Source: Paenibacillus xerothermodurans (GTDB lineage Bacteria; Bacillota; Bacilli; Paenibacillales; NBRC-103111). From it: a DNA stretch of 64,000 nt. Shown here one piece after another: positions 9,243 to 19,013 of this stretch. The translations under genes and the position numbers were made by a program. The stretch lies in assembly GCF_002220865.2 (NCBI RefSeq), contig NZ_NHRJ02000008.1, forward strand, positions 1-64,000, given 5' to 3'. Each line of letters begins with the position of its first letter. Within the stretch, counting starts at the first letter, position 1. The notes under the pieces were generated by a model. It saw only the letters and a list, made by a program, of their open reading frames with translations. It made no database searches and was not told the origin of the DNA.

Positions 9243-9335
9243 CTGGTGTGAAGCCCGTTGGTATCAAAGCCGCTGGTATCAAGGCGCTGGTATCAAGGCT
9301 GCTTGTACCAAGGCCGGGCGTGCCAAGCTAGCTTG
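9243..9335 (+). repeat. degenerate 15-bp tandem repeats between purB and purC
   Basis: About six copies of a unit near CGCTGGTATCAAGGC, decaying towards the right (GCTTGTACCAAGGCC, GGGCGTGCCAAGCT). They fill much of the purB-purC spacer, which is normally only a few bases in Bacillus-type operons. No gene, promoter or terminator is visible within it. Confidence 0.75.
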
Positions 9336-9423
9336 TGTTTAGTGGTTTTTATCGCGGTAGTTGATCCAGGCACGTGTTACAGGTTCATGCAAGCACATCA
9401 TTCGACGGGAGGACCGCACAACC

Positions 9424-10305
9424 ATGGTATCAAAGGCAATCTCCAGCGCTGAACCATACATCAAGGCACCGTTGTTGTATAAAGGAAAGGTACGAGAATT
9501 GTATGATTTGGGCGAGCATTACTTGATCGCCGTCACCGACCGCATCTCCGCGTTTGATTGGGTGCTGTCACCGGCTGTCCCTGACAAAGGTAACGTACTG
9601 AACAGTTTGAGCAAATTCTGGTTCGAGCAGACGGCTCATATCCAGCCGAATCACATGGTGCACGGAGATGTTGACCGGCTCGGCGGCGTTGTCACGGACC
9701 GTGAGGTCATGAAGGATCGCTTCATGGTTACGAAAAAAGCCGAGCGTATCGATATTGAATGCGTGGTGCGGGGATACATTACCGGAGGCGGCTGGCGCCA
9801 ATATGAAAAGACCGGTCAAATCAACGGGCATAAGCTGCCTGACGGCCTGAGAAAAAATGAGCGCCTCGCGCAGCCGATCTTCACTCCTGCAGCGAAAAAT
9901 GATGTTGGCCACGATGAAGATATTTCGATTGAGCGGATGCAGCAACTGGTCGGATTGGAGTTAACCTCTGAGCTGCAGGCAAAAAGTATCATGCTGTATC
10001 AGTTCGCTCATCGCTTTTGCGAGGAACGGGGAATCATTTTGGCGGATACCAAGTTTGAGTTCGGTTTGATCGATGGGGAAATTATCCTTATCGACGAGAT
10101 ATTCACACCAGATTCCTCACGCTTCTGGGCGAAGGAAAATTTCGCTTACGACGTAGAGATAGACAGCATGGACAAGGAGCCGGTTAGGACATATTTGGCC
10201 GGCACGGATTGGGACAAAAACAGCGAACCGGATCCGCTGCCAGCGGCAGTCGTGGACGAAACCTCCCGGCGCTATCGCAGCATCCTGGATCGATTGGTGA
10301 GGTAG
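9424..10305 (+). CDS. purC: SAICAR synthetase (long form)
   Basis: Ligates aspartate to CAIR with ATP to give SAICAR. The chain is 293 aa, the longer form rather than the roughly 240-aa B. subtilis enzyme. Landmarks include LLYKGKVRELYDLG (residues 17-30), TDRISAFDWVLSP and DTKFEFGLIDGEIILIDEIFTPDSSRFW. The ATG at 9424 is chosen because GGGAGGA lies about 10 bases before it and the N-terminus then matches the family; the frame extends upstream into repeat DNA. Confidence 0.96.
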   Translation: MVSKAISSAEPYIKAPLLYKGKVRELYDLGEHYLIAVTDRISAFDWVLSPAVPDKGNVLNSLSKFWFEQTAHIQPNHMVHGDVDRLGGVVTDREVMKDRFMVTKKAERIDIECVVRGYITGGGWRQYEKTGQINGHKLPDGLRKNERLAQPIFTPAAKNDVGHDEDISIERMQQLVGLELTSELQAKSIMLYQFAHRFCEERGIILADTKFEFGLIDGEIILIDEIFTPDSSRFWAKENFAYDVEIDSMDKEPVRTYLAGTDWDKNSEPDPLPAAVVDETSRRYRSILDRLVR

Positions 10306-10426
10306 CGGATTATTTTGTAAATGGTTTAGATAATTAACTGCCTTTATATTTCAGCGGATGAACTAGCTGTCATCATATTTAAGCAAATGAATTATCCGTC
10401 ATCCCCAAGAGGAGGGTTTTATCCCA

Positions 10427-10669
10427 ATGTTAAAAGCAACCGTTTATGTCACTATCAAACAAAGCGTGCTAGATCCGCAGGGAGTTGCGGTACAAGGCGC
10501 TCTGCATTCGATGGGTTTCGATGAAGTGGGAAAAGTGCGGGTCGGAAAATATTTGGAGTTGGAGCTCGGTACGAGCGACCGGTCGGAAGCGGAAAAGCGC
10601 GTGAAGGCGATGTGCGAGAAGCTTTTGGCTAATACCGTGATTGAAGATTACCGCTACGAACTGGCGTAG
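10427..10669 (+). CDS. purS: FGAM synthase small subunit
   Basis: An 80-aa subunit of the PurS-PurQ-PurL formylglycinamidine ribonucleotide synthetase, where it helps bridge glutaminase and synthetase. The sequence MLKATVYVTIKQSVLDPQG, the segment VRVGKYLELEL and the C-terminal CEKLLANTVIEDYRYEL are typical. GAGGAGGG lies about 11 bases before the ATG. The 121-bp spacer before it holds two degenerate 29-bp direct repeats (about 10349-10408). Confidence 0.96.
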   Translation: MLKATVYVTIKQSVLDPQGVAVQGALHSMGFDEVGKVRVGKYLELELGTSDRSEAEKRVKAMCEKLLANTVIEDYRYELA

Positions 10670-10848
10670 AAATTAGGAAGCGCAAGTGTGAGCGGCTTGT
10701 GCAAAAGCTGTGCGTGTGAGTTAGCTGCGCAACAGGAGGATTGTGACGAACAGCAGGCTAGGCGGCGGTCGGTGAGGTCAGTGCTTTGCAAGCCCGATGG
10801 GTCTTAACTGCGATTGATGAACGCTGAAAAGCGAAGGAGGACCAAGTG

Positions 10849-11544
10849 ATGAATTTCGCTGTACTGGTGTTTCCCGGCTCCAATTGTGATATCGACTGCT
10901 TCATGGCGGTGGAGGACACGATCGGACAGCCTGTAGAATACGTGTGGCATACTGAGACGGACTTATCCAAATATGATTGCATTATTGTTCCAGGAGGATT
11001 TTCGTACGGAGACTATTTACGCACCGGCGCGATTGCGCGATTTGCACCGGTGATGAACGCTTTGATACAAGCAGCGGAGCAGGGAAAATTTGTTCTAGGC
11101 ATTTGCAATGGTTTCCAAATTTTGCTCGAATCCGGGCTCCTGCCAGGAGCAATGCTGCGCAACGAATCGCTCAAATTCCGCTGCCATGCAGCGATGTTAC
11201 AGGTGGAAAATAACAGCACGCCATTTACGGCGGATTATCAGCAAGGCGAACTCATCAATATTCCCATCGCTCATGGAGAAGGCAACTATTACTGCGATGA
11301 TGCGACGCTGGCTGAACTTAAGGCCAACAATCAGATTGTGTTCCGTTATGAGGCGGGCAGCAATCCGAACGGTTCCGTTGAAGATATCGCGGGTATTTGT
11401 AATAAAGCTGGCAATGTGCTTGGCATGATGCCGCATCCCGAACGTGCTGTCCACGAGCTGCTCGGTTCGGCGGACGGCAAAAGAATGTTCACTTCGATAT
11501 TGAGCACATGGAGGGAAAAACATGGCGCAGCAGTTAACAGCTAA
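10849..11544 (+). CDS. purQ: FGAM synthase glutaminase subunit
   Basis: Class I glutamine amidotransferase that supplies ammonia to PurL. At 231 aa it has normal length. The nucleophile Cys lies in [19 protein letters not shown], the oxyanion region in [12 protein letters not shown], and the His-Glu pair in [16 protein letters not shown] precedes the ATG at 10849 by 8 bases; an overlapping GTG at 10846 would add one residue. It overlaps purL by 23 bases. The 179-bp spacer from purS contains a second AGGAGGATTGTGACG start-like signal at about 10735 leading only to a 10-codon frame. Confidence 0.97.
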   Translation: MNFAVLVFPGSNCDIDCFMAVEDTIGQPVEYVWHTETDLSKYDCIIVPGGFSYGDYLRTGAIARFAPVMNALIQAAEQGKFVLGICNGFQILLESGLLPGAMLRNESLKFRCHAAMLQVENNSTPFTADYQQGELINIPIAHGEGNYYCDDATLAELKANNQIVFRYEAGSNPNGSVEDIAGICNKAGNVLGMMPHPERAVHELLGSADGKRMFTSILSTWREKHGAAVNS

Positions 11545-13765
11545 GGAACCTACCGCCGCACAAATCGCAGAACAGAAAATATACAAGCAAATGGGTGTCA
11601 CCGATGCGGAGTATGATAAGATCTGCGGCTTTCTAGGCCGGCAGCCGAACTACGTAGAAATCGGCGTGTTCAGTGTCATGTGGTCAGAGCACTGCTCGTA
11701 TAAAAATTCCAAACCTGTGCTGCGTAAATTCCCGGTGAGCGGTCCACGCGTGCTGATGGGACCCGGCGAAGGTGCAGGTATCGTGGATATCGGTGACAAC
11801 CAAGCGGTCGTATTTAAAATCGAGAGCCACAACCACCCATCGGCGATCGAGCCGTATCAAGGAGCCGCGACAGGTGTCGGCGGCATCATTCGGGATATTT
11901 TTTCGATGGGCGCGCGTCCCGTGGCGTTGCTTAACAGCTTGCGTTTCGGACGTCTGGAAAATGAGCGTGTCAAATATTTGTTTGAGCATGTAGTCTCTGG
12001 CATTGCGGGTTACGGCAACTGTATCGGCATTCCAACGGTAGGCGGGGAAGTCATGTTTGACGAGAGCTATGAAGGCAACCCGCTGGTCAATGCGATGTGC
12101 GTCGGTTTGATTAACCATGACAAGATCCAGAAGGGTGTGGCAAAAGGGGTCGGCAATCCGGTGTTTTACGTTGGCCCTCCGACTGGTCGTGACGGCATCC
12201 ACGGGGCGACATTCGCATCCGAGGAGCTAACCGCGGAATCCGAAGCAAAACGCCCAGCTGTGCAAGTCGGCGATCCGTTTATGGAAAAGCTGGTGCTGGA
12301 AGCATGCTTGGATTTAATCAATTCCGGCATCGTGCTCGGGATTCAGGATATGGGCGCAGCCGGACTCACTTGCTCAAGTGCGGAAATGGCCAGCAAGGCC
12401 GGTAACGGTATGGAGTTGTATCTGGATGAGGTACCGCAGCGGGAAGAAGGTATGACTCCGTATGAAATGATGCTGTCTGAATCACAAGAGCGGATGCTGT
12501 TCGTAGTGGAGCCTAAGCATGAAGCGCAGGCTAAGGCTATTTTTGAACGGTGGGGCCTAGAGTGCGCGAAGGTCGGCAAAGTTGCAAACGACGGACGGCT
12601 GAAGCTATTCCATCGCGGCGAGCTGGTGGGCGACATGCCTGTGACGGCACTGGTTGATGAGTGCCCGGTGTACAGCAAGCCTGCGCAGGTGCCTGCGTAC
12701 TACGCTGCCAACGCATCGGTCGACACGAACGGCTATGCCGAAGTGACGGACTTGAATGCAGCTCTGAAAAAGGTGCTGTCCTCGCCAACTGTGGCAAGCA
12801 AGGAATGGGTATACAATCAATATGACTATATGGTTCGTACGAGCACAGCGGTACGTCCCGGATCGGATGCTGCGGTAGTCACCGTTCCCGGTACCAGGAA
12901 AGCACTGTCCATGTCTACGGACTGTAACGGCCGGTTCGTATATTTGGATCCGGAAGTGGGCGGCATGATCGCTGTTGCGGAAGCTGCGCGTAATAATGTA
13001 TGCTCCGGCGGTGAGCCGTTGGCCATTACAGATAATCTTAATTTCGGCAGCCCGGAGAAGCCGGAAATTTTCTGGCAGCTGGAAAAAGCGTCGGACGGCA
13101 TGTCGGAAGCGTGCCGCAAGTTGAACACTCCGGTTATCGGCGGTAACGTCAGCTTATACAACGAGAACGCCAAAGGCGCGATTTATCCTACACCGGTTAT
13201 CGGAATGGTCGGATTGGTGCATGACACGGATCATATTACCACACAGGCCTTTAAGCAAGAAGGCGACATCATTCTTCTGCTCGGCGAAACGAAAGCTGAG
13301 CTCGGCGGCAGCGAGTTTCAGTATGTGATGCACGGTGTAACGGAAGGACGCCCGCCGCAAATCGATCTTGATGTAGAGAAGACACTATTAGATACGGTAC
13401 TCGGTGCAATTCAAAAAGGCCTTGTAGCGTCCGCTCATGACTTGTCCGACGGCGGTCTGGCTGTGGCGTTGGCGGAGAGCTGCATGAGCGGCGGTATCGG
13501 GGCAAAGGTTAATTTCAGCACGGAGCTGCGCAATGATATCGCACTTTTCAGCGAGAGCCAATCCCGCATTCTCCTCAGCGCTGCTCCTGATCAGGCAACG
13601 GAATTGAAGCAGTGGATCGCCGAGCAAGGGGTTCCGTATCAAGAATTAGGCACCGTTGAAGGACAAGAATTACAAATCCAGTTCAACACTAAACCAGTCA
13701 TCCAAGCACCTGTTACTCAACTAGAGAAGGTTTGGAAGGATGCGATTCCATGTCTGATGATATAA
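11522..13765 (+). CDS. purL: FGAM synthase large subunit
   Basis: ATP-dependent amidation of FGAR to FGAM together with PurS and PurQ. The 747-aa length is that of the small, separate PurL. Seen are [18 protein letters not shown] near residue 40, the phosphate/ATP segment [21 protein letters not shown] and ISESQERML-like [26 protein letters not shown] precedes the ATG. It starts inside purQ and its end overlaps purF by 16 bases, so translation is probably coupled through Q-L-F. Confidence 0.97.
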   Translation: MAQQLTAKEPTAAQIAEQKIYKQMGVTDAEYDKICGFLGRQPNYVEIGVFSVMWSEHCSYKNSKPVLRKFPVSGPRVLMGPGEGAGIVDIGDNQAVVFKIESHNHPSAIEPYQGAATGVGGIIRDIFSMGARPVALLNSLRFGRLENERVKYLFEHVVSGIAGYGNCIGIPTVGGEVMFDESYEGNPLVNAMCVGLINHDKIQKGVAKGVGNPVFYVGPPTGRDGIHGATFASEELTAESEAKRPAVQVGDPFMEKLVLEACLDLINSGIVLGIQDMGAAGLTCSSAEMASKAGNGMELYLDEVPQREEGMTPYEMMLSESQERMLFVVEPKHEAQAKAIFERWGLECAKVGKVANDGRLKLFHRGELVGDMPVTALVDECPVYSKPAQVPAYYAANASVDTNGYAEVTDLNAALKKVLSSPTVASKEWVYNQYDYMVRTSTAVRPGSDAAVVTVPGTRKALSMSTDCNGRFVYLDPEVGGMIAVAEAARNNVCSGGEPLAITDNLNFGSPEKPEIFWQLEKASDGMSEACRKLNTPVIGGNVSLYNENAKGAIYPTPVIGMVGLVHDTDHITTQAFKQEGDIILLLGETKAELGGSEFQYVMHGVTEGRPPQIDLDVEKTLLDTVLGAIQKGLVASAHDLSDGGLAVALAESCMSGGIGAKVNFSTELRNDIALFSESQSRILLSAAPDQATELKQWIAEQGVPYQELGTVEGQELQIQFNTKPVIQAPVTQLEKVWKDAIPCLMI

Positions 13766-15270
13766 GAATGTCCGACGGAATGAGATCTGACGGCAACAAG
13801 TTATCAAACCATATGTGGACAGGGCGTTTTTATAACGATGGCGTGAGCAGCCATGATGGTCTATTGGACAAGTTGGGCGAGGAGTGTGGAGTGTTCGGGG
13901 TGTTCGGTCATCCCGACGCCGCTTCTCTTTGCTACTACGGTTTACATGCTTTGCAGCACCGAGGGCAAGAAAGCTCAGGCGTCTGCACCACGGATGGGAG
14001 CGGTTTCCATTACCACCGCGGCATGGGCCTGGTCAAAGAGGTGTTCGATAACGACAAGCTCGCTGCATTGGCCGGCTCCTCAGCGATTGCACATGTGCGG
14101 TATTCGACCGCGGGAGAGAGCAGGCTGGCAAACGCACAACCGCTTATTTTTAAATACCGGGGGGGCGATTTGGCGATTGCAACCAACGGTAATTTAACCA
14201 ACGCTGCCAGGATCAAAGAGGAACTCGAGCGGCAGGGATCGATTTTTCAAACAACAAGTGATACCGAAGTGGTCGCACACTTAATCGCACGGTCGCAGCA
14301 TGATGACATTGTGCTGGCTGTGAAGGAGGCGCTGCTGAAAGTAGACGGCGCTTACGCCTTTTTGATCCAAACGAAGGATAAATTGATTGCCGCTTTGGAT
14401 CCACATGGACTGCGTCCATTTGTTATCGGACGTCTGGGAAACGCGTATCTGTTCGCCTCCGAAACCTGTGCGTTCGACGCTGTGGGCGGCACGTACTACC
14501 GCGATGTTTCTCCCGGTGAGCTGCTCGTGTTGGACATCAACAGCGCAGGTATGAAGGAGGATCGCTTTGCTCCGATTAAGCAGCGTGCGATCTGTGCTAT
14601 GGAGTATATTTACTTCGCACGACCGGACAGTGACATGGATGAGATTAATGTTCACTCCGCCAGAAAACGGATGGGCCGCCAGCTGGCGATAGAATCGTTC
14701 GTGGATGCCGATGTAGTCACCGGTGTGCCGGATTCAAGCATTTCAGCTGCCATCGGCTACGCAGAACAGACGGGCATCCCGTATGAGCTGGGGCTGATCA
14801 AGAACCGTTACACGGGCCGGACATTCATTCAGCCGAGCCAGGAGCTGCGCGAACAGGGTGTGAAAATGAAGCTGAGCGCTGTGCGAAGCATCGTGGCGGG
14901 CAAACGCGTCGTCATGATTGATGATTCCATCGTGCGCGGAACGACGTCGCTGCGTATCGTCAATCTGCTGCGTGAAGCGGGTGCCACCGAAGTACACGTG
15001 CGTATCAGCTCGCCGCCGTTCATGAATCCGTGCTACTATGGCATCGATACACCGGACCGCAAACAGCTTATCGCCGCACAGAAGTCCGTTGAAGAAATTC
15101 GGCAGGCGATCAACGCAGATTCGCTGCATTTCTTAAGCAAGGAAGGTTTACTGAGCGCGATCGGCCGGCCGGAAGGCGAAACGAACCGTGGCCATTGCAC
15201 CGCCTGCTTCGATAATCGGTATCCAACCGTGATCACGGAGGAGACTGAGATTGGATGCGGATGCGAGTGA
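13750..15270 (+). CDS. purF: amidophosphoribosyltransferase with long leader
   Basis: First committed enzyme of purine synthesis: PRPP plus glutamine to phosphoribosylamine. The nucleophile Cys is in EECGVFG at residue 46, and the PRTase loop is [14 protein letters not shown]. Four cysteines at the expected places (in AICAMEY, NPCYYG and HCTAC) suggest the Bacillus-type 4Fe-4S cluster. Bacillus PurF is made with an 11-residue propeptide cut off before Cys; here the predicted leader is 45 residues, with a small internal repeat ([14 protein letters not shown]). GGAAGGA precedes the ATG at 13750. Internal Met7, Met11 or Met22 are alternative starts. It overlaps purL. Confidence 0.96.
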   Translation: MSDDIRMSDGMRSDGNKLSNHMWTGRFYNDGVSSHDGLLDKLGEECGVFGVFGHPDAASLCYYGLHALQHRGQESSGVCTTDGSGFHYHRGMGLVKEVFDNDKLAALAGSSAIAHVRYSTAGESRLANAQPLIFKYRGGDLAIATNGNLTNAARIKEELERQGSIFQTTSDTEVVAHLIARSQHDDIVLAVKEALLKVDGAYAFLIQTKDKLIAALDPHGLRPFVIGRLGNAYLFASETCAFDAVGGTYYRDVSPGELLVLDINSAGMKEDRFAPIKQRAICAMEYIYFARPDSDMDEINVHSARKRMGRQLAIESFVDADVVTGVPDSSISAAIGYAEQTGIPYELGLIKNRYTGRTFIQPSQELREQGVKMKLSAVRSIVAGKRVVMIDDSIVRGTTSLRIVNLLREAGATEVHVRISSPPFMNPCYYGIDTPDRKQLIAAQKSVEEIRQAINADSLHFLSKEGLLSAIGRPEGETNRGHCTACFDNRYPTVITEETEIGCGCE

Positions 15271-15305
15271 GGGATGCGTGATAGTAGTGATGTGCGATGA
15301 GGTGA

Positions 15306-15506
15306 GTGGATGCAGCTTCCGTGCGATTGTGGGAGATGCGGAGAGAGGACGGAGAGTGCACACAGAGTAGATGCATCTTTAGGCGATTGCGGGAAAAGGA
15401 TGGCATTCCACCGCTGTTGGGATGAATTTGTGTGAAGGACAGATAGTGGATGCATCTTCAATGCGATTGCGGGAAAAGAGATGGCATTCCACCGCTGTTG
15501 AAGTAC
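15306..15506 (+). repeat. three spaced direct repeats after purF
   Basis: Copies starting at about 15306, 15367 and 15446 share GTGGATGCATCTT...GCGATTGCGGGA; the second and third continue with near-identical AAAAGG/GATGGCATTCCACCGCTGTTG, about 55 bp each. They lie in the 750-bp purF-purM gap. No coding frame crosses them convincingly. Confidence 0.8.
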
Positions 15507-15553
15507 AAGTTGTATTTATCTGAGAGTTAATAGGTGACAACTTGCACTTCAAA
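15498..15553 (+). other. 16-bp inverted repeat (hairpin) between purF and purM
   Basis: TTGAAGTACAAGTTGT at 15498-15513 pairs with ACAACTTGCACTTCAA at 15538-15553 through a loop of about 24 bases, with one G-T pair. It is not followed by a T run, so it is not a standard terminator. It could act as an RNA stability or processing structure, or as a protein-binding palindrome. Confidence 0.65.
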
Positions 15554-16023
15554 GGAGGCCGTAAACTTTCCATCCCATTCTCTTTCCCTTCATCGCTGAT
15601 GCATTAGCTGGAAGGCAGCCCTCTCACACGTTGTTTGTGAGAGTAGAAACCAGGCGGAGACGGTGCGTCTCCACCGAACGGTACATGCGTAAGCGGATTG
15701 CAGCGCTAACGACAAGATCGGCAGGCGTGCGGATCCACCGCTGAAGATACAGATGCACGACCACCACGCAAATGCGCGAATTTGGGCTGGTAGCCGCGCG
15801 AACAGCCAGGAATCACCGACGCGAGCAGCCAGGAGCAGGTGCAGGCGCATCGCGTTTCACGTATCGAAGGGAGCCTGACCAAGGCGTCTCGCGTGGATCG
15901 CTCTAACTGTCACCGAGCGGCCGGAGGCGGCAGACACACCACAGCCGTGCAGGCGCGAGGGCTGTCCTTCGAGCTAGGTGAAAGCCAGCAAGCAGCACCA
16001 TCAATCTAAGAGGAGTGAATCCA
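15554..16023. other. long pur-operon spacer with small hairpins
   Basis: No supported gene. Two further hairpins are present: CTCTCACA/TGTGAGAG (15621-15643) and GGAGAC/GTCTCC (15656-15672), neither with a T tail. A short direct repeat (GCGA-CAGCCAGGA) occurs twice at about 15797-15835. The operon most likely reads through, as no promoter of good quality was seen before purM. Confidence 0.5.
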
Positions 16024-17064
16024 GTGTCCGATGCATATAAAAAGGCTGGAGTCGACATCGCCGCGGGCAACGAAGCAGTGGAACGGATGAAAAAGCACGT
16101 AAAAACGACCTTGCGCCCCGAAGTCATGACGGATTTGGGCGGCTTCGGCGGACTTTTCGGCTTAAACAAAGAGAAGTATGAGGAGCCGGTGCTGGTGTCC
16201 GGGACGGATGGCGTAGGTACGAAATTAAAGATTGCTGTTGCTATGGATAAGCATGATACGATAGGAATCGACGCGGTGGCCATGTGCGTTAACGATATTG
16301 TGGTACAGGGTGCGGAGCCGCTTTTTTTCCTTGATTACCTCGCATGTGATAAAGTTATCCCTGAGAAGATCGAGTCTATCATAAAAGGGATCAGCGACGG
16401 CTGCGTGCAGTCTGGCTGCGCTCTGATCGGTGGTGAGACGGCTGAAATGCCGGGTATGTACGCCGAAGGCGAATACGACATTGCTGGGTTCACTGTAGGT
16501 GTTGTAGATAGGAAAAAAATCATAGATGGCTCTAGCATCCGTCCGGGTGACACGGTGCTGGGATTGGCGTCCAGTGGCGTGCACAGTAACGGCTTTTCGC
16601 TGGTGCGTAAGCTGCTTCTCGAGGAAAAGGGCTACAGCCTGCATGACGAAGTTGAGGAGCTGGGCGGCACGCTTGGCCATATCATCCTGGAACCGACGAA
16701 AATTTATGTGAAGCCGATACTTGCGGCTCTGGAAAGGGTAAACCTGAAAGGCCTGGCGCACATCACGGGCGGAGGCTTCATCGAGAACATCCCACGTATG
16801 CTTCCGGATAATGTCAATGTGGAAATCGACTATGGCTCTTGGCCGCTTTTGCCGATTTTCCAGCTGATGCAACAGGAAGGCGGGATCAGCAACAATGATA
16901 TGTTCCGCACGTTTAATATGGGCATCGGTATGGTGATCGTAGTGGCCGAGGAGCAGGCAGCTGAAGCGGCGGCTATTTTCAAACAGCATGGAGAAAAAGT
17001 GTACGCACTCGGGCGGGTGGCCGCAGGCGATCGCGCAGTCACGTTCAGAGGAGCGGAAGTATGA
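16024..17064 (+). CDS. purM: AIR synthetase
   Basis: Closes FGAM to aminoimidazole ribonucleotide with ATP. From the GTG at 16024 the protein is 346 aa and begins [23 protein letters not shown], matching family length and start; AGAGGAG lies 8 bases before. The GTG at 16015 overlaps that binding site and is unlikely. Motifs [21 protein letters not shown] and [15 protein letters not shown] are typical. It resumes the operon after a 750-bp gap following purF. Confidence 0.96.
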   Translation: MSDAYKKAGVDIAAGNEAVERMKKHVKTTLRPEVMTDLGGFGGLFGLNKEKYEEPVLVSGTDGVGTKLKIAVAMDKHDTIGIDAVAMCVNDIVVQGAEPLFFLDYLACDKVIPEKIESIIKGISDGCVQSGCALIGGETAEMPGMYAEGEYDIAGFTVGVVDRKKIIDGSSIRPGDTVLGLASSGVHSNGFSLVRKLLLEEKGYSLHDEVEELGGTLGHIILEPTKIYVKPILAALERVNLKGLAHITGGGFIENIPRMLPDNVNVEIDYGSWPLLPIFQLMQQEGGISNNDMFRTFNMGIGMVIVVAEEQAAEAAAIFKQHGEKVYALGRVAAGDRAVTFRGAEV

Positions 17065-17181
17065 AGTTGTGCAGCAGCGCCAAGGTAAGGATCACAAGTT
17101 GTGCAACAGCGCAAGGAGTGCAGGTGTGACGACGTTATGCATCAGCGCCGAAAGCTGCACAGTTCGCCAAGGAGTGGAAGT
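17047..17181 (+). repeat. degenerate repeats copying the purN ribosome binding site
   Basis: The short block GGAG-GGAAGTATGA occurs at the purM end (about 17050), as GGAGTGCAGGTGTGACGACG at about 17115, and at the real purN start (GGAGTGGAAGTATGACGAA, about 17171). The segments AGTTGTGCAGCAGCGC and AGTTGTGCAACAGCGC between them are near-identical. The purM-purN spacer appears to have grown by duplication that included the translation start signal. Confidence 0.65.
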
Positions 17182-17814
17182 ATGACGAAACAGTACAACA
17201 TTGCCGTGTTCGCCTCCGGCAGCGGGACGAATTTTCAAGCAGTCGCTGACGCGGTGAATGCAGGCAGGCTCGATGTTCGCATCGGGCTTCTTGTTTGTGA
17301 CAGGCCGAAGGCTCAAGTGGTGGAACGTGCGCGGCAGCTTGGGGTGCCGGCATTTGTTTTTAGCCCCAAGGATTATCCGAACAGAGAATCGTATGAGCGA
17401 GAGATCTTGGCTCGCTTGCAGGCGCTGGATATTGACTTGGCCGTGATGGCGGGGTATATGCGGTTAATCAGTAACGTTTTGGTCGAGCCACTTTACGGTC
17501 GTTTGATTAATGTCCACCCGTCGCTGCTTCCGGCTTTTCCGGGCTTGAACGCGGTGCAGCAAGCACTGGACCACGGCGTGAAGGTCACGGGAGTGACGGT
17601 GCATTACGTCGATGGCGGCATGGACACTGGGCCAATTATTGCTCAGCAGGCGTTGGCGATTGCACCTAATGATACGGTAGCGGCTTTGGCTGAGCGAATT
17701 CATACGATTGAGCATACACTTTTGACTCGGGTGATCGGACAGATTGCCGCAGGCTCAGTTCATCTGCAAGGGAACAGGACCATAATACAGAGTAAGGAAG
17801 GGATAAAACCATGA
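17182..17814 (+). CDS. purN: phosphoribosylglycinamide formyltransferase
   Basis: Transfers formyl from 10-formyl-tetrahydrofolate to GAR. At 210 aa it has normal length. It begins with the nucleotide-binding ASGSGTNFQAV and contains the catalytic NVHPSLLPAFPG and VTVHYVDGGMDTGPII, with Asn, His and Asp in the expected places. AAGGAGTGGAAGT lies directly ahead of the ATG at 17182. The stop overlaps the next start in an ATGA. Confidence 0.96.
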   Translation: MTKQYNIAVFASGSGTNFQAVADAVNAGRLDVRIGLLVCDRPKAQVVERARQLGVPAFVFSPKDYPNRESYEREILARLQALDIDLAVMAGYMRLISNVLVEPLYGRLINVHPSLLPAFPGLNAVQQALDHGVKVTGVTVHYVDGGMDTGPIIAQQALAIAPNDTVAALAERIHTIEHTLLTRVIGQIAAGSVHLQGNRTIIQSKEGIKP

Positions 17815-18989
17815 GCAACCCAAGTGAGCTGCACCTACGGTACGGCATGAATCCTCATCAAAAAGAGGCGAAAATATACAGCACAAACGGCAGCATGCCG
17901 CTTCGCGTGGTCAACGGCGATCCCGGCTTTATCAATTTGCTGGACGCTTTAAACAGCTATCAGTTGGCGCGCGAACTGCGTTTGGCAACCGGATTGCCTG
18001 CGGCCGCATCCTTTAAGCATGTGAGCCCGGCAGGAGCAGCAGTGTACGCGCCTTTAAGCCCCGAACTAGCGAAAGCGTACTTCGTGGAGGGTCTGGAGCT
18101 CTCGCCTCTGGCGACTGCTTATGCGCGTGCAAGAGGAGCGGATCGTATGTCATCGTTCGGCGACTGCGCAGCGCTGAGTGACATTGTCGATGCGTCTACC
18201 GCCACACTGCTGAAGCGGGAGGTGTCCGATCTGGTCGTGGCGCCGGGTTACACGGATGAGGCCTTGGAAATACTTCGTTCCAAGAAAAACGGCAAGTATC
18301 TGATCCTTGAAATTGATCCGGATTATGTGGCAGAACCTGTAGAAAAACGCAACGTATTCGGCTTGACCCTGGAACAGCAGCGCAATTATGCGGCGATCGA
18401 TGCGTCTGCTGTGACGAATATCGTGACACAGAACAAAGATCTTCCGGAAGAGGCGAAACGCGATTTGCTGATTTCGCTGATTACGTTGAAATATACCCAG
18501 TCCAACTCGGTCTGCTACGCACTGGACGGGCAGACGATCGGCATCGGGGCCGGTCAGCAATCGAGAATTCATTGCACAAGACTTGCCGGAGACAAAGCGG
18601 ACCGTTGGTTCCTGCGTCAGCACCCGCGTGCGCTGTCACTGCCATTCCGTCCGGGCTTATCCCGTGCGGAGCAAAACAATGCGATTGACCTTTGGTTGGA
18701 AGAAGAAGTGACCCCTGTGGAGAATGCGAGCTGGGAGCAAAGCTTTACTGAAGTACCGCCACGTCTCACCCGCGAAGAGAAGCGTGACTGGCTGAGCAAG
18801 CTGAAGGGTGTGTCCTACGGCTCCGACGCGTTCTTGCCTTTCCGCGATAATCTGGATCGTGCGAGCCGCAGTGGCGTGAAGTACGTGGTGCAAGCGGGCA
18901 GCTCGATGCGCGATGAAGAGGTCGTGCAAGCGGCGAATGATTATGACATGGTCATGGTGTACTCTGGCGTACGTTTGTTCCACCATTAA
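17811..18989 (+). CDS. AICAR transformylase-only protein (no IMP cyclohydrolase domain)
   Basis: Formylates AICAR to FAICAR with 10-formyl-tetrahydrofolate. The 392-aa chain starts almost directly with LRYGMNPHQKEAKIY, the opening of the AICARFT domain, and contains the catalytic Lys-His pair in FKHVSPAGAAV and the late motif IGIGAGQQSRIHC. Standard bacterial PurH is about 510 aa with an N-terminal MGS-fold IMP cyclohydrolase; that domain is absent here, and no upstream coding remnant of it exists because purN ends at this start. The missing step is probably supplied by the next gene. Stand-alone transformylases are known in some anaerobes and clostridia. Confidence 0.92.
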   Translation: MSNPSELHLRYGMNPHQKEAKIYSTNGSMPLRVVNGDPGFINLLDALNSYQLARELRLATGLPAAASFKHVSPAGAAVYAPLSPELAKAYFVEGLELSPLATAYARARGADRMSSFGDCAALSDIVDASTATLLKREVSDLVVAPGYTDEALEILRSKKNGKYLILEIDPDYVAEPVEKRNVFGLTLEQQRNYAAIDASAVTNIVTQNKDLPEEAKRDLLISLITLKYTQSNSVCYALDGQTIGIGAGQQSRIHCTRLAGDKADRWFLRQHPRALSLPFRPGLSRAEQNNAIDLWLEEEVTPVENASWEQSFTEVPPRLTREEKRDWLSKLKGVSYGSDAFLPFRDNLDRASRSGVKYVVQAGSSMRDEEVVQAANDYDMVMVYSGVRLFHH

Positions 18990-19013
18990 ACAGGATAGAA
19001 GGAGGAGAGCAGC

